A DNA stretch of 64,000 bases from Arabidopsis thaliana (lineage: Eukaryota; Streptophyta; Magnoliopsida; Brassicales; Brassicaceae): NCBI RefSeq assembly GCF_000001735.4, contig NC_003076.8, positions 806,001 through 870,000 of the forward strand, in the 5' to 3' direction. Made by a program: the position numbers and the translations under genes. The notes under the pieces are model-generated. The model searched no databases and was not told where the DNA came from. It saw nothing but the letters and a program-made list of their open reading frames with translations. The first letter of the stretch is position 1; each line of letters opens with the position of its first letter. Positions 36,842-50,253 of the stretch are shown piece after piece.

Positions 36842-39200
36842 ATGACAACTACTGGGTCTAATTCTAATCACAACCACCATGAAAGCAATAATAACAACAA
36901 TAACCCTAGTACTAGGTCTTGGGGCACGGCGGTTTCAGGTCAATCTGTGTCTACTAGCGGCAGTATGGGCTCTCCGTCGAGCCGGAGTGAGCAAACCATC
37001 ACCGTTGTTACATCTACTAGCGACACTACTTTTCAACGCCTGAATAATTTGGACATTCAAGGTGATGATGCTGGTTCTCAAGGAGCTTCTGGGTATGTAA
37101 ACCACCTCAATTCTGTGATTTTTATATTAAAAGGCTTTGATGTGTTTATTGTGATGTTTGGTTTAGCGATTTTTAGGGTTTTCATTCTATTGCAATGGCT
37201 GCTTTTATGAGCTTAATGAATATATGAAACTGAACCAGTAGATGTAAGTATGATGTGTGGATCATACTTTTACAAGCTTGAATTTGGCTCTCCTGATATG
37301 TATTAGTCTAAAATCTACTAATAATCTGCATATTTGAATACTCATCTTTCCTATCCTTATTGGGACAAAAGATACTGTTTAGGCCATTGTCTTTGTGCGT
37401 TAATTTTTGTGTGGAAGTTGTTACATGTGTTCTGTGTAGTTTAGTTGATCATATAATCTATTTACAGTGTTAAGAAGAAGAAGAGGGGACAGCGTGCGGC
37501 TGGTCCAGATAAGACTGGAAGAGGACTACGTCAATTTAGTATGAAAGGTCTTATCTCTTTCTCTGCCCCTATTATGCTTTCATCTAAATGCCTTTCAAGT
37601 TTCTAGCTATGAATTGTGTGGATAATGCCTCTTAAGATTGGTTATACATTTAACTGATATTATGTTCGTCTGGCCTTCCTTTCAGTTTGTGAAAAGGTGG
37701 AAAGCAAAGGAAGGACAACTTACAATGAGGTACGGTAGTTTCCTTTTTAAACAAAAAGCTTCACAGTATTTATGCTTTGCAAGATCCATTCACTTCTGTT
37801 TATGTTATATGATGATACTGATTTATTGTGCTTACCAGTGTGATTAAACACTTGTCAAGATCACATATGGGAATATCAATTTGTCTCATGATTAGTACTG
37901 CAAACGTGTAGCTCTGTAATACGGTATCTAACAGGTGATAGTACTTTCAGGTTGCAGACGAGCTTGTTGCTGAATTTGCACTTCCAAATAACGATGGAAC
38001 ATCCCCTGATCAGGTATGCGTTTCTTCGATAGTTTCTACCCTGGAACGTGTGCAATACTCGTTGTGAACTCTGATGAAATTATATCATGTGAAAACGTTT
38101 TACCAGCAACAGTATGATGAGAAAAACATAAGACGAAGAGTATATGATGCTTTAAACGTCCTCATGGCTATGGATATAATATCCAAGGATAAAAAAGAAA
38201 TTCAATGGAGAGGTCTTCCTCGGACAAGCTTAAGCGACATTGAAGAATTAAAGGTTTCAACCACATATTCTATGTGCAGATGTTCCATAGCTTGTTTAGA
38301 GAATTTTCCTGAATTTGAATTATTTTGTTTTGCAGAACGAACGACTCTCACTTAGGAACAGAATTGAGAAGAAAACTGCATATTCCCAAGAACTGGAAGA
38401 ACAAGTAATGAACATCATCGATACTCTCGGCTTATCTGCTTCCTGTTACTTTTATCATAGATTCTTACATGGTCCTTCTATCATCTCTGTGTATGTCTGA
38501 AAGTATGTAGGCCTTCAGAATCTGATACAGAGAAATGAGCACTTATATAGCTCAGGAAATGCTCCCAGTGGCGGTGTTGCTCTTCCTTTTATCCTTGTCC
38601 AGGTAAACTTCACCAACAGCTTCGTATGATCTTAGATTGATCCACAAGGAAACCTCAGAAAAATGAAAAAATCACCTGATTGTTGTTGTTTCTCTGCACC
38701 AGACTCGTCCTCACGCAACAGTAGAAGTGGAGATATCAGAAGATATGCAGCTCGTGCATTTTGATTTCAACAGGTAAAATCCAAACACCAGATTTGATCT
38801 CTTTTCAGCTAATATATCTATGGAACCGATTACTGACACTGTGACAACTGTTTTCACTATTTGCAGCACTCCATTTGAGCTCCACGACGACAATTTTGTC
38901 CTCAAGACTATGAAGTTTTGTGATCAACCGCCGCAACAACCAAACGGTCGGAACAACAGCCAGCTGGTTTGTCACAATTTCACGCCAGAAAACCCTAACA
39001 AAGGCCCCAGCACAGGTCCAACACCGCAGCTGGATATGTACGAGACTCATCTTCAATCGCAACAACATCAGCAGCATTCTCAGCTACAAATCATTCCTAT
39101 GCCTGAGACTAACAACGTTACTTCCAGCGCTGATACTGCTCCAGTGAAATCCCCGTCTCTTCCAGGGATAATGAACTCCAGCATGAAGCCGGAGAATTGA
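36842..39200 (+). CDS. DPB: DPB, dimerisation partner of E2F factors
   Basis: Nine exons (36842-37092, 37468-37547, 37686-37729, 37951-38013, 38107-38253, 38336-38404, 38504-38602, 38703-38773, 38867-39200) give 385 residues. An Asn/Ser-rich N-terminus is followed by the winged-helix DNA-binding domain ([25 protein letters not shown], and the DP signature [20 protein letters not shown]). A leucine-zipper-like dimerisation helix ([20 protein letters not shown]) comes next, then the marked box ([20 protein letters not shown]). The Gln/Asn/Pro-rich tail is likely disordered. DP proteins pair with E2Fa/b/c to control S-phase genes. Confidence 0.96.
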
Positions 39201-39640
39201 AACACGTATGAAGGCCCCTTGTACAATTTCTGTAAAACTGTAAAGTAGCTCTTGAAAAACTTTACCTGGTTTTTTGACGAATAGTCTGTTTAGCGGTAAA
39301 TGTACCGGTGGTTTATCGAATCTAGGATCCTTGTCGGGTTTAGCGATTTTAAGAATCTTTGCCATAGGAAAAAAAAAACACTTTGCTCTGTGGTGTAGAA
39401 ATGAATTTTATTAACCATTTGGATTAGTCCATGTTCGGTTCTGTTATTCGGAAACCCGGTTATGGACTTCAATTTTGGAAATTACGAAACTGAACTAATC
39501 GATTTCCGGTTTTGTTGAACCGAAATCCGGTTAAAATATTACCATATCAATCATATCATTAGAAATGTAGTTCTGTTTCATGTAATTCGGTCTGAATGTT
39601 AATAAATGCTGGGAACATCGGAGCTTGAGAAAGTCCGGCC
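39201..39640. other. DPB 3'UTR and PTST3 promoter
   Basis: No other gene is seen. Several copies of CCGGTT or its complement occur between 39430 and 39540. Confidence 0.5.
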
Positions 39641-42600
39641 ATGGCGACGATTTCTCAGATACCTTTCTCTATCTCCTTCCCTTGTTTCGAATTTCGGAAA
39701 CCATCGTTCTACTATCATCAGCCTCAACTTTTTGTTTCGTACTTGAATTCCACGAAGAAGCATAGTTTTATCTGTTTCGCATGTTCCACCAAACAAACCA
39801 GGTTCGAAATTTCTCGTCGTTTTTTTTTTTGGTTTTTGCTTCGATCTGTGGAAAATTGGAGACAGCAGACGTACTTCAATTATTGTTTTGGTTAATTGGT
39901 CTGCTTGAATTGAATTTGAACAGAGTTCGTAAGAGAGTGAAGAGCAATGAGGAGCTTCGGAGTGAGATTATGCAGTTCGTTGCTTTGGCTGGGCTTCCTG
40001 AAGGTCACGTGCCGTCCATGAAGGAACTCTCCGCACATGGAAGGTTCCGATTTCCAAATTCCAAAATTGCAGATTTTGTTAAATTTCTAGCAGTCTAGTA
40101 AACTGTTTAATGACGTTCACTAGTTAAACACTCTTTTGATTTCTAGGGATTGCTTCTGAAACTCTTGATTTTTAATTTTAGTTTTGGTTTGTGGGAACAT
40201 TTTTGTAGAGTTGATCTTGCTAACATTGTAAGACGAAGAGGCTATAAATTCATCAAGGAACTTGTTGCAAACTCTGGTATGGAGGAAGACTGTAACGAGC
40301 TAGTCGCTGACTCTGAGGATAATAATACCAACATTGAAACAGGAGGAAGCCGAGCTTGTTTGGAAGATTCGTCAACAGATTTAAGTAAGGAGGCTGAAAA
40401 ACAAGGAAGTTTGAGTAAAGATGAATCGTCACTGGCTGGAGTTTTGAGCTTGGAAAACTCTTTTTCTAACTTGGGTGACAGTAATCATTCAGGAGAAATC
40501 ACAGAAAAAATTTTCAAGATTGAGAGTGTGGAGCTCAATGAGATAGCTGACATTGAAAACTCATCGTCTGAAGCTTCAGTATTTGCAAACCATTCTCAAG
40601 ATTTATATGATACTTCAAGCTGTCCTGACATAGAAGCAGGCAATGTTTCGATGACAGAGGATGAGGAGGTCAACGATGTGGACAAAGATTTCTCTCTTAC
40701 GTTTGATCATTACACCAGTCCTACCTCTAATCATTACACTAGTCCAGATCTCAATTCCATCAAACATGTTGACATTGCTACTGGATCCTCGTATGATCTG
40801 ACCTCAGAGAATACCATGACAAATGTAGAGAATTTTCAGAATCAGCAGATTGATGATATTGCTGCAAATCGTTCTGGTAGTGCTGATGATAGTTTAGTTG
40901 AGTCTGAGGATAATGATTGGATGTCAGGGCTTTCTTCTTGCACTTCAAGCATAGAAGAAAAAACAACCAGATTTATTCAGAATGGATACTTGGATACAGT
41001 TGGTGGTATGTTCGATCTCCTGAAGCCTACTTTAATTCTTCTTGCTTTGATTGCATCTATGTATATGTGTATATGTGATGACATGCCGTTTCTATATCTT
41101 CATTATTCATGCATGTTTCTGTAGTAAAACTTTACCCCTATGGTGAAATAGATAATTGATAGTTGGAATTTGTGTCAGCTGATGAAAATGACATACCCAA
41201 TGAAAGCTGTCCTGAAGAAAGTTCAGAAACAACCAAAGGTGGTGAGTACATAGGAGACAGTCTTGGAGGTCCGAGAATTATGAGTACACCACTAAATGGA
41301 AGTGCCCTAGCATTGAAGGAGATAATCCATGCTACAGAAGTTAATAGCTCTGACAGGTGAGTCTAACCATGAAGGTCAAGTCTGTTACTCTTGATCATTA
41401 TTTGCATTTTATAAGTGGTCCTGGACATTACATCCTAGCTTAAAACATTCGTTGTATTGTTCATATTTCCTTATGTTAAGTACTTATATCATTAGAATTT
41501 GAGCAATGCATAAACCATTCTTGACTGAAAGCCTGGAGTAGGTATCCTAGGAGTTTGAGTCGATATGAATTTCTCGTGGTTCACTTCAACATCTCTGACT
41601 TTCTAAATTTTCTTTCACAGGAATAGTGATCAGAGAGATGGGAGTGTTGGCTTGGACACGGATCCACATCATGAGGTCTTGAAAGATCCTTCTCATTGAA
41701 CTCTCGCAAATTGATCTTTAAGTCATTGAACTTTAACTATGTTTTGTATCCATGCTCATAGAACCTTGTTCTGATATGATACAGACCAGGAAACGGGAAA
41801 ATCAGGTTGAAATTGATCGGCTGAGGTTCATGCTGGTACATTGATTGCTTTCTCTCAATATGTGGACCCGATAAATTAAAATTTGCTAACTAAATTTGTT
41901 GATAATTGATTGCATGGTTAGGATCAAAAAGAGCTGGAGTTGTCAAGGCTGAAAGAGCAGATTGAAAAAGAAAAGGTAAGATACTACTCTCACATATTCT
42001 TGCAAAGGCTGATACTTGTTTGTGTCCTAATCTCCAATTTCCTGGGTTCAGCTGTCTCTTTCAGTTCTCCAAAGACAGGCTGAAACAGAGATCCAAAAGG
42101 CCCAAATGCTTATCTCAGAGAAGGAAGTTGAATTGCAAGAAGCTGAGGAAAGTCTTTCAGGATTGCAAGAGGTAGCTTAATACTGCTTCGTAATTACTGT
42201 TTTGTCTTGGTTACAGTTTATACTATCAAGTATTAATACAATTCCAGAGCCAGAGCCATAATTGCACTCTTACCACTGAAAGCCAAGACTATTAAAGTGA
42301 TTTTTTCTTCAGGTTGTGATTGAATATTGCGGAGATGGTAACGCTGTGGAAGTGACTGGCAGTTTCAATGGGTGGCAACACCGAGTGGGAATGGAACTAC
42401 AAGCATCCAAGTCAATAGGGTTAGTATTGGTCCCGACTCTTTCTACTTCCGTCGAATATTTGTCTTCTGATGATGAACATGTGAAGGACTCTTTTAACAT
42501 TTGGGTAATGTTGCTTACATAAGTATGCATTTCTGCTGAATTTTTTGGCAGGAAACAGAAATGCTGGTCGACATTACTGTGGTTATATCCCGGTACATAT

Positions 42601-42705
42601 GAGATAAAGTTCATCGTGGACGGGCAATGGATAACGGATCCTCAAAAAGATTCGGTTACAAGAGGACATATCTCAAACAACATTCTCAAAGTAGACAGCC
42701 AATGA
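39641..42705 (+). CDS. PTST3: PTST3, chloroplast CBM48/coiled-coil protein for starch granule initiation
   Basis: Ten exons (39641-39801, 39924-40043, 40209-41005, 41179-41356, 41621-41675, 41785-41835, 41922-41975, 42052-42171, 42313-42419, 42552-42705) give 598 residues. A transit-peptide-like start ([20 protein letters not shown]) precedes a basic segment with [21 protein letters not shown] long acidic, Ser-rich region (about 120-420) follows, then a coiled coil (about 435-512; [20 protein letters not shown]). The last 86 residues are a carbohydrate-binding module 48 ([31 protein letters not shown]). PTST2/3 are reported to work with starch synthase 4 in granule initiation. The module resembles that of AMPK beta subunits, which explains older annotation as kinase-related. 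Confidence 0.95.
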
Positions 42706-43236
42706 TCTCTTGCCTTTACTGATTTTTCGAGTCGAATTCACTCCAGATGATCGGTGCAGGCTTAAACAGGTGAAAAGAGCAGAGCAAAACATTTCAAAGG
42801 TTTATTAGCCTCTTCAATTTAAGTCTACGATGTTTTGCTTTTATTCTTTGAAGCTTAGGGATAGACTCTGTACAAAATTGTAATTTAAGGTAAAATAATA
42901 CATTTATAAGGTTTCAAGTCCCTTAGAATGCAACATAAGCATATCATGCTTAAACCGTTCAAGACAAAATGTGTAAAAGCAGAACCCTTATGGGTTACTT
43001 TCCTACAAATTTCATTATTTAGAGTTGATAACTGATAAGAGTGATACATTCAATTTTATAGGTTATGATAAATATGTTTACGCCACAATAACTGCTTCCA
43101 GTTTCCTTAAAAAGTGTCAGATTCTGATCCTATCCTCTCAGTTACTTCCTCTCAGGTTCTGTGACCGGTACATAGAAGCCATTCAAGTGGACCATTGAAG
43201 CTGTGTCTCTTTCTCAACCGGTTCTTAAACTTGTGT
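42706..43236. other. Convergent 3' flanks of PTST3 and the FAD synthetase-like gene
   Basis: 3'UTR-like AT-rich DNA. No gene is seen. Confidence 0.5.
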
Positions 43237-46200
43237 CTACTTGATTTCTACGAACACATCTTTCTTGAATTTCTTGCGTAGTGCCTGTGCAGCTGAGTCC
43301 ATCCGTGCATTATCCTGTATAAACAAATTAACAAAATCTTGTCAGCCTCGGAAAATGAGGAAAGACATGAAACCAGATCTTGTATATTTGTACCTTTCCC
43401 GTTAAGCAGATGATGATAGGACCTTGTCTAGATTTCCGGTAACACCCTGAGAAGAAGATTGCGGTTAAGACATACGTTGGATGCTCTTACAGTTAAATAA
43501 TATTAGACAGGTCAAAGATTTTATACCAAGATATATGTCTGGGAATTCGAGACCTAGTTTGGACAGAGGTTCTGCAACTTCAACCTGCATAATGATAGTG
43601 AATGTTTAATCAGCTCAAAGCAAGCCACCCATCTATCAAGAATTATACAACTCTTGGTTCAAACAATGATGTTTGCATGAAAACTGGCAAATTGTTTGTT
43701 TAATCAGCTCAAAGCAAGCCATGGCGAAAGAAAAGGCGAGATGGAAAGCAAAACATACATCTGTTAAAGATGTCATCAAGCGCCTCGACGAATATTCTAT
43801 GAGTGAACCTCCACCCAATTTAGTAAGTTCCGTCAGACATTCCCACTCTTTCTCGAGCTCCTCAGTGTTTGTAGCAGCAAGAACAATCACATTGCGGCAC
43901 TTAATCTACACCAAATGACCAACGATCAGATGGGTATGGAAATAATGCTGAAACGTTATTTACTTTGAATGGAGTTCTGAGAGCACATACCAATGGCACA
44001 GAAAGCTTTTCATGATGCAGTAGTTCTGTAATTCCTTCCGGTAACTGAGCCATCTGAAATGAGAAAAGCAACCAACTTGGTGAGGAACCTTCTGGATATT
44101 ACGCAAATCATAAGCATGAAGTTGGCCCCACATATATACAGAAATTATATAGTTTTAGCTTATCTTGTCTGAAGATCTATAAAAACTATTATGCTCAAGA
44201 CCGAACTCACCTCATTCCTGTCACCTGTGCACTGGTCGCTGATAAGATGCCTAAGGTATTCCTCAAACTCTTCATCAGGTGCCTGAATAAATGGCAGTAT
44301 CAGCTTCTCACATTACAATTGAGTGGTGATTGCTTTTTCACTTGTTGACACCCACATTCATTGAGATGTTAAGGCACATATCTTAACCATGAGTTTGCAC
44401 TAATATAAAAGAGATACGTACCAGGCGAACTCCAAATGCCTTAGCAACACCGGCCAAAGTAACATCTGAATGCAAAGGACCAACTCCTCCATATATGAAT
44501 ACCTTCCAAAGAATCAATCAGACGAAATCTGTCAAGCACATCTTCCACAACAAAACCTCTCTTTGATTTTGATTTTATGATCATATGTTAGAGTACTTAC
44601 CATATCACTCGTAGACCTTTGGCGGTCAACTTCCTCGGATACAGAATCTATCTAATAAAAAAAAACACAGTGAAGCAATAATAGAGATTAATGTAAATTC
44701 TCTGATTAACATGAATCCATAAGTGAAAACTGATGCAACAAAAACAATGAGTAAATCTCACTCACATCATTCCGAAGGACAGTGGTTTGTTGCACCGACC
44801 AACCGACAGAAGTCAACTTCTTACACAAAGACAGTCCTAATTGATCCTCAACAGTGCCAGACCTGAGCTATGGAACAGATAAATGGGTCGGAAGAACTTC
44901 ATCACACTTAGTATATAAGTAACCAAGCAGGGCCCTTTTCAACATATGGTTGGCCTAAGTCTACTGTCATTGCTTGATATATATCTAGCATGCCATAATG
45001 TTCTTTCAACATAAATACTTTCAAGTACAGAGCCTGATAGTAAGAATTAATGACTTACAGAATCTCATCGCCGACAGCAATTACTGAGGCCAAAAGCACC
45101 TCGTGTTTCTGTGATTCGGTATCTACGTCTTTTTTCAGTGAAGCAATTTTCTTGACTCTCCCTGCCCTTTCTAATCTCCCATCAGAAAGCAAATAAGCAG
45201 GTTTGAATTTCTCTTTACTACTAGTGTCGTTAACAGACAATAATGAGTTGGGAACCGTATCATGAATGCTCCCAATTGATGTATATCTGTATATTCAGAA
45301 AAGAAACTCAATATAAGACGGATTGGTCAAGTATGAAAAACTTGTTAAAGTGAAAACAGTGGAGGAGGACTTTTACCCCTGGTCATAAAGACTGCAATAC
45401 TTGACCTTGCAAGTTAGGAGAAACGCCCAAACATCTCTGCATAAGAAAAGTTAAAGAAAAAAGTCAGAATAATAAAGATCAAATGAGGAAAAGAGATCAC
45501 AGCACTGTAAAATTTGCTTTAGTTTTTAAATTTCTAAAGACTTTATCTGGGTTGCTCTATCATATTATGGGTGTACCAATTACAGTGACCACCAGTTGAT
45601 AGTTTAATAGACTTTATCATTATACAAAATATATGTCAGCACAATTGTGCTCAAAATTTTCTGCACGTCACGCATACCAAAACATAAGTAATAATAAGAT
45701 TTTAACAGATAAAGCAATAAGAAGATATGATTACTGAGAAAGAGAAACCTGTAGGACCAATCCAATATAGGATTCACCCTCATAAAGGGAGGCCATCCAG
45801 GTGAACTAGGAGAGAATTGCTCTTGACCAACCTGAAAAAATGCATTAAGAAGTAATCAATCATTTTACTATCACAAAATATTTGCATCTGGATCTTGAGA
45901 TTAAAGATTTGAAGTGAAGCTAACCGCAGTAGGATCACCAATTCGGACGCCAAGGAAAATAGCTCTGATAGGGTTAGCCTTTAATAATGCCTCCAACCCG
46001 GATTTGAAATCCTGGCGAATGATATCAAGTTGCAGATTGTAACTGCCGAGATAGAATAAGATGATCAGTTAACCAGCAGAAAATATCATACACAGAGGAA
46101 TAGAACGAACTATTCTTACGTTTGAGCAGCATCGTATGTAAAAGCATTGATTTCAGTGAAGGCAGAAGGGCTCTCAAAATAAATGGTCCGGACTGGAAAA

Positions 46201-46867
46201 CTTGATAGACCACCATTAGAACAAGTCTGCTCTTTTTTATGCAAAAAATAACCAGCTCTAAGAAGGTGCAACAGTACCTAAAATCATGAGTCATTATTAT
46301 TACTTAGGAAACAGTGGGGGGAAAAAAAGAAAACATCCAAAAAGGAGACTTTTGGAAGGGAAGAGTTGTAACTTACAGTGGAGTCTTTTCCTCCATTGAA
46401 ACTAAAGGCGACCTCTTCAATACTGCACAAGTCAGTAAGAGTAAAATGCATTTAATGATCACGATACAAAACGTCGCTATTGGATTAGAATGACAACAAC
46501 TATAACTGATTATATCTATCTATCTATCTATCTTGTCAAATCCAATCATTGAAACATCATTAGTACCATAATATTACTAATAGTAACTTTATTTGAGATC
46601 AATGATCTTGTCAAATTCCAGAAAATATCTCTATCAACGTTTAAATTCCAATAACAGCATCCTACCAAATGGTCAAGAATTTAAATCTCGAGCAGCATAT
46701 CAAACAACCACACACCAAGTAAGTTTTGAAAATGAATCTGAAGAATGAGAGAGAGAGAGAGCTCACGAGTAAAGAGCAAGAGCTCTTTTAATGACGAAGA
46801 TGGCGTTATTGTACTTAGTCTTCAACCTCTTATCGTCACTTTCTCCGATCGCTTTATCGATCTCCAT
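43237..46867 (-). CDS. FAD synthetase-like PAPS-reductase-family protein fused to a MoCF/CinA-type domain
   Basis: Sixteen exons join to 497 residues with consistent phases (first 46767-46867, last 43237-43314; others 46377-46422, 46120-46277, 45925-46042, 45749-45831, 45377-45436, 45059-45286, 44766-44862, 44601-44651, 44422-44502, 44211-44282, 43991-44053, 43759-43905, 43527-43584, 43394-43446). The N-terminal part has the PP-loop SFNGGKDS (41-48), then [20 protein letters not shown] and [15 protein letters not shown], typical of eukaryotic FAD synthetase. From about residue 268 a molybdopterin-binding-like domain follows ([40 protein letters not shown]). The N-terminal half is expected to adenylate FMN. 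The second domain in the human enzyme has FAD hydrolase activity. Human FLAD1 carries these domains in the opposite order. No transit peptide is seen, so it is probably cytosolic. Confidence 0.9.
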
Positions 46868-47364
46868 CTTCTTCTTTCTCTCCTGAAAAGGTCCCAAAAT
46901 GCGAGGATGTCAAAGTCTACGGAAGTGCTTTTGCAATTCGAAACCAAATTTCGGAGTATCTGCAGTCAGATTGAGTAATCCAAAGATTTAGGAGCTAAAG
47001 CTTACCTTTATCTCGAGAATCACGTCCGAACTATTTAGTAGATTGGCCGGAGAGCGAAAAACAGAAACGAGAGCAGAGCAGATTCTTCTTCTTCTCGAGA
47101 AATGGAATTTTTTTATTTTTATTTATCGTTATTCCAAAGTTTCAATTTTTTATTGCCACACCAAATTTATCTAAAACCCACCAAAAATCTGAGAAATCAA
47201 AATAAATAAATTTCAATGATTTTTTTAAAAAAATAAAAAATAATTTGTCTCGGACACTAATAATGGGCTTCAAACACTAAGGCCCAAAAGATAAATATGA
47301 GCCGTCCAAATAGAAAAGCCCAAGAATCCGCGTGTTACTACTCATGGCGAGAGAGAGAGATTCA
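46868..47364. other. FAD synthetase-like promoter/leader and MCTP 3' flank
   Basis: A likely 5'UTR lies at 46868-47100 with a CT/GA-rich part. The rest is AT-rich spacer. No other gene is seen. Confidence 0.5.
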
Positions 47365-49693
47365 TCAGAACAATACTTCGTTTGTGGGCAATCTTCGGAA
47401 GAAGTTGCTGACTCCACAGGGCATATCGTTGCGTAAGGGCGTGAAATTAAGCCAATATGCGATAGGGTAGAGAGACCAAAGCCACATCGGTATATTGTAC
47501 CAGCAGAGCGCGACCAAAACACATATGAGCCAGCAGTAAAACGAAGCCAATTGATCATCGCCATTAAACGTTAAGAGAGCGTAAAGCCTTTCACCTTGTG
47601 ACGCAGCATCGCCCAGTAATATCATCGGTCTCTGACAAACCATCCTTATTCTATCGTACCTCATCCGCAGAATGTTCACATCGCTCACCGACGACGGGAA
47701 CGAGTCAAACTCTTCCTCTAACTCATCTAGGTTTGGCGATTCGAGTTTCCAGAGCTTCAAGTCGTTGACAATCAATGGAGAACGAGGATTTTCTCTCTTG
47801 TTCCAAAACTTTCGTGTCAGGAACTTGTGTAATCCCGAAAGACCTACAAGTACTATGCAAGGCACAACAACTAAGTAAATCGCCAACCAAACTATCAAAG
47901 AGGGCCAATAAAGAAATAGATCAAAGAAAGCAAGCGCAGCAACTTTCCGCATATCACATGTTGAGTATCTGGTATTCGCTAAGAACCAACCACACCAACC
48001 GTATAGTGCCCTAAAGATTCTATGACCTCTCGCAATTAACTTTGGTTACTCTCAGACTGAAACTCTTACTCTTCGGCTTCAACATATCCCACACGACCTC
48101 GTTTCTCAACGCCGGCTCTGTTCTCGCAAGATTCGCACAGTTAATCTTAACAGCTTCTGCTCTCATCTCTTCGATCTGATACACCGACAATGGAGATTTG
48201 TAATGAGCTTTCGGTAACAACCAACGGAAAGGAGCTGAATACCGTGCATACCCTTGCGCAACATAAACAAAGCGAACCGCGAGCTGAAGCTCTCCCATTT
48301 TCTTCAGTCCGCTGCTTCCCAACTTCAGAATTGGATACGAGCAAGCATAAATCCAGTCACTTTCTACACGGTTCAATGAAATCCTCACTTTCCCGATCGG
48401 AACATCGTTCGCCTGATCCTCTTTAAAGATTTGTCGATTGTCGTAGATTCCAAGGGTTAATACCGTACACTTCTCGTAATCATCCCACGAATACTGCTCG
48501 TTCCACTTGGGTGTGACACTATTAACCACGGTTCGAGTCCTGGCCCATTTATTCCCGTATTTAGCCACTACATAACTGTCAATGCCCTGTTTTCTCTCGT
48601 CGCTTCCCTTTAAACCCGTCGCACCCAAAATCCCAATTTCTAATTTCCCGAGCAGACATGGCCACAACCCTTTAACAAAAGGTCTATAGTCGCTCGAGTA
48701 TTGAATGCTTTCCTCAGCGACGTGATAAGCTTGATCAGTGGCTAGTTTCATCTTGAGTCTGCTGGCGAACCTCCTAGAATCACCTGCTGGTTCGACCTCA
48801 ATGTCGTAGAACAAAGCCGGTGCGGAACTTGGAACTTTGAGCGGAGTCATCTCTGAGAGCTTCTTCTCTAACTTCCCTATTATGCGTTCTTCGTGTTGAT
48901 CGTCGACTCTGTCTATTAACCTAATGTAGACAGTTCCTTCTAACGGCTCTGATGCAACAAAGATTAGATCCTTGTTCCATGACGGGTTCGTCCCGGAAGA
49001 AACTTCCGTTTTTAGAGTGACTTGACCTAGAGTAGCTGTCACATAAACCGAAGGAGTCCGGTTTCTATCCGTGGAAATCAAATCGTGACCAGAAACAATG
49101 GTAACCCTAACATAACAGAGCCTTGGAGCTAGGTAGACCTTAGGTCGCGTGTTGATCACGCAAGTGCTCACTTCAGAAGCGTCTGAGAACCAAGCCACTG
49201 GATAAACCTCATCAACTTGTGTACCGAACCAAACTGACATCATCAAGTAAAAACCGGTTTTGGTATTACGCAAAGGGTACCGTTGAGGCGCGATTCTTGC
49301 ATCGGGAGGAGCCCTAGTCGGAATTTCCGAGGCCAGCTTGAAGTTGGACTTGTTTATTACGGTATTGGTCAGACGGTCTTTAAGAGTAACCGACAAGACA
49401 TCACCTTTGGTTTTGTCGAAAGCAAAGACTTGGTTCCAATCCATATTTGGTCCAACTGGCAGATCTTTGGTAGAGGATTTGTAGTTTCCGAGAGTGATTT
49501 CGACGACGGGGTCACATGGTCCAGGGTCTACATCAGAGTTCTTGATGGCTCGGATTACATCTACGTAAAGAAACTCCATCTGTTCGACGAGGTCGTGTAA
49601 AGAAGTTGGGCCGTAAGGGTTTCGAGCTCCTCTTTCTCCTCCCAGCTTTGGAGAGATTTGCTTGACGGAGAATTCATCTTTATTGGCAGCCAT
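47365..49693 (-). CDS. MCTP13: Multiple C2 domain and transmembrane region protein (MCTP), frame broken near the end
   Basis: Intronless. The first frame from ATG 49693 runs 557 residues and contains two or three C2 domains (EFLYVDVIRAIKNSD; LCYVRVTIVSGHDLIS; LGKLEIGILGATGLKG) and the conserved RTEPALRNEVVWDML. It ends at KVNCERS near 48020. The family's C-terminal PRT_C membrane region continues in another frame: HRIFRALYGWCGWFL, YWPSLIVWLAIYLVVVP, the marker LDELEEEFDSFPSS, RMRYDRIRMVCQ, GERLYALLTF and the end NFFRRLPTNEVLF at 47365. The break is within about 48015-48040. No GT-AG intron that I tried restores the frame. MCTPs tether ER to plasma membrane at plasmodesmata through this membrane region, so the truncated form should be soluble and probably inactive. 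Symbol from memory of AT5G03435. Confidence 0.8.
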
Positions 49694-50250
49694 CTCTGAA
49701 ACAAAAAGAAAGAAAGAGAGAGATGAATAAGAAAATGAAATTGTTCATGGGTTTTCAAGAGTTCCGTCAAAGGAGCAGGATACAGAGATGATTCACTACA
49801 AGCACAATCTGGAAAAATCGAAACCTAGACAACGAGAGAGAAGTAACCTTAGCTGATTGGAATCTTCGATGAGGACTAGAAGAGATATAAACGTTGGCTC
49901 TCAAAAGTTCCAGAAGAAATCGGAAACGTGAAAAGGAAAAAGCAGAATCCAATATGTGTTACAGTATATATATAATACATACATTCATATAGAATATACA
50001 CAAAGAGTTGAATAGAGAAACAGGATTTAGAGAAATGGAATAATCTGCTAAACTTACCTTTAATGGCAGGGAGTCTCCCAAGTCGAAGATTGTTAATAGT
50101 ACCAGGATCTAAGGTTTGAATTTATCTACACTTATCAATCTCTGTGTGATGATGATGATGCTTGTTACTAATCTAAATCTCATTCACCGTCTCTTTTTCT
50201 CCATCTCCATCTTTTTTCTCGATTTATCTACTTCTGAGAGAGTAGAGACT
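49694..50250. promoter_or_regulatory. MCTP upstream region with duplicated leader
   Basis: 49799-49953 is a close copy of 52234-52414 upstream of the DUF4050 gene. Read on the minus strand, both end in CCAATCAGCTAAG|GTTAC, a plausible 5'UTR splice donor. Both contain GGAAACGTGAAAAG on the plus strand. GATGATGATGATG lies at 50149-50160. Confidence 0.7.
49799..49953 (-). repeat. Duplicated leader block, MCTP copy
   Basis: It pairs with 52234-52414. Shared stretches are AGCACAATCTG, AGACAACGAGAGAGA, GTAACCTTAGCTGATTGGAA, TCTTCGATGA, GACTAGAAGAGA, AAAGTTCCAGAA and CGGAAACGTGAAAA, then AAGCAGAATCCAAT, in the same order and orientation. Confidence 0.92.
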
Positions 50251-50253
50251 TAA

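Noticed and set aside
46514-46535. TATC microsatellite as a CRISPR-like array
   Set aside because: It is a simple 4-base repeat without spacers; no CRISPR array is expected or seen in this plant DNA.
47945-48045. An intron that would restore the MCTP frame
   Set aside because: Candidate donors (AGAG|GTCATA, AGA|GTAACC) with the acceptor TTCTTAG give the wrong phase or reach a stop.
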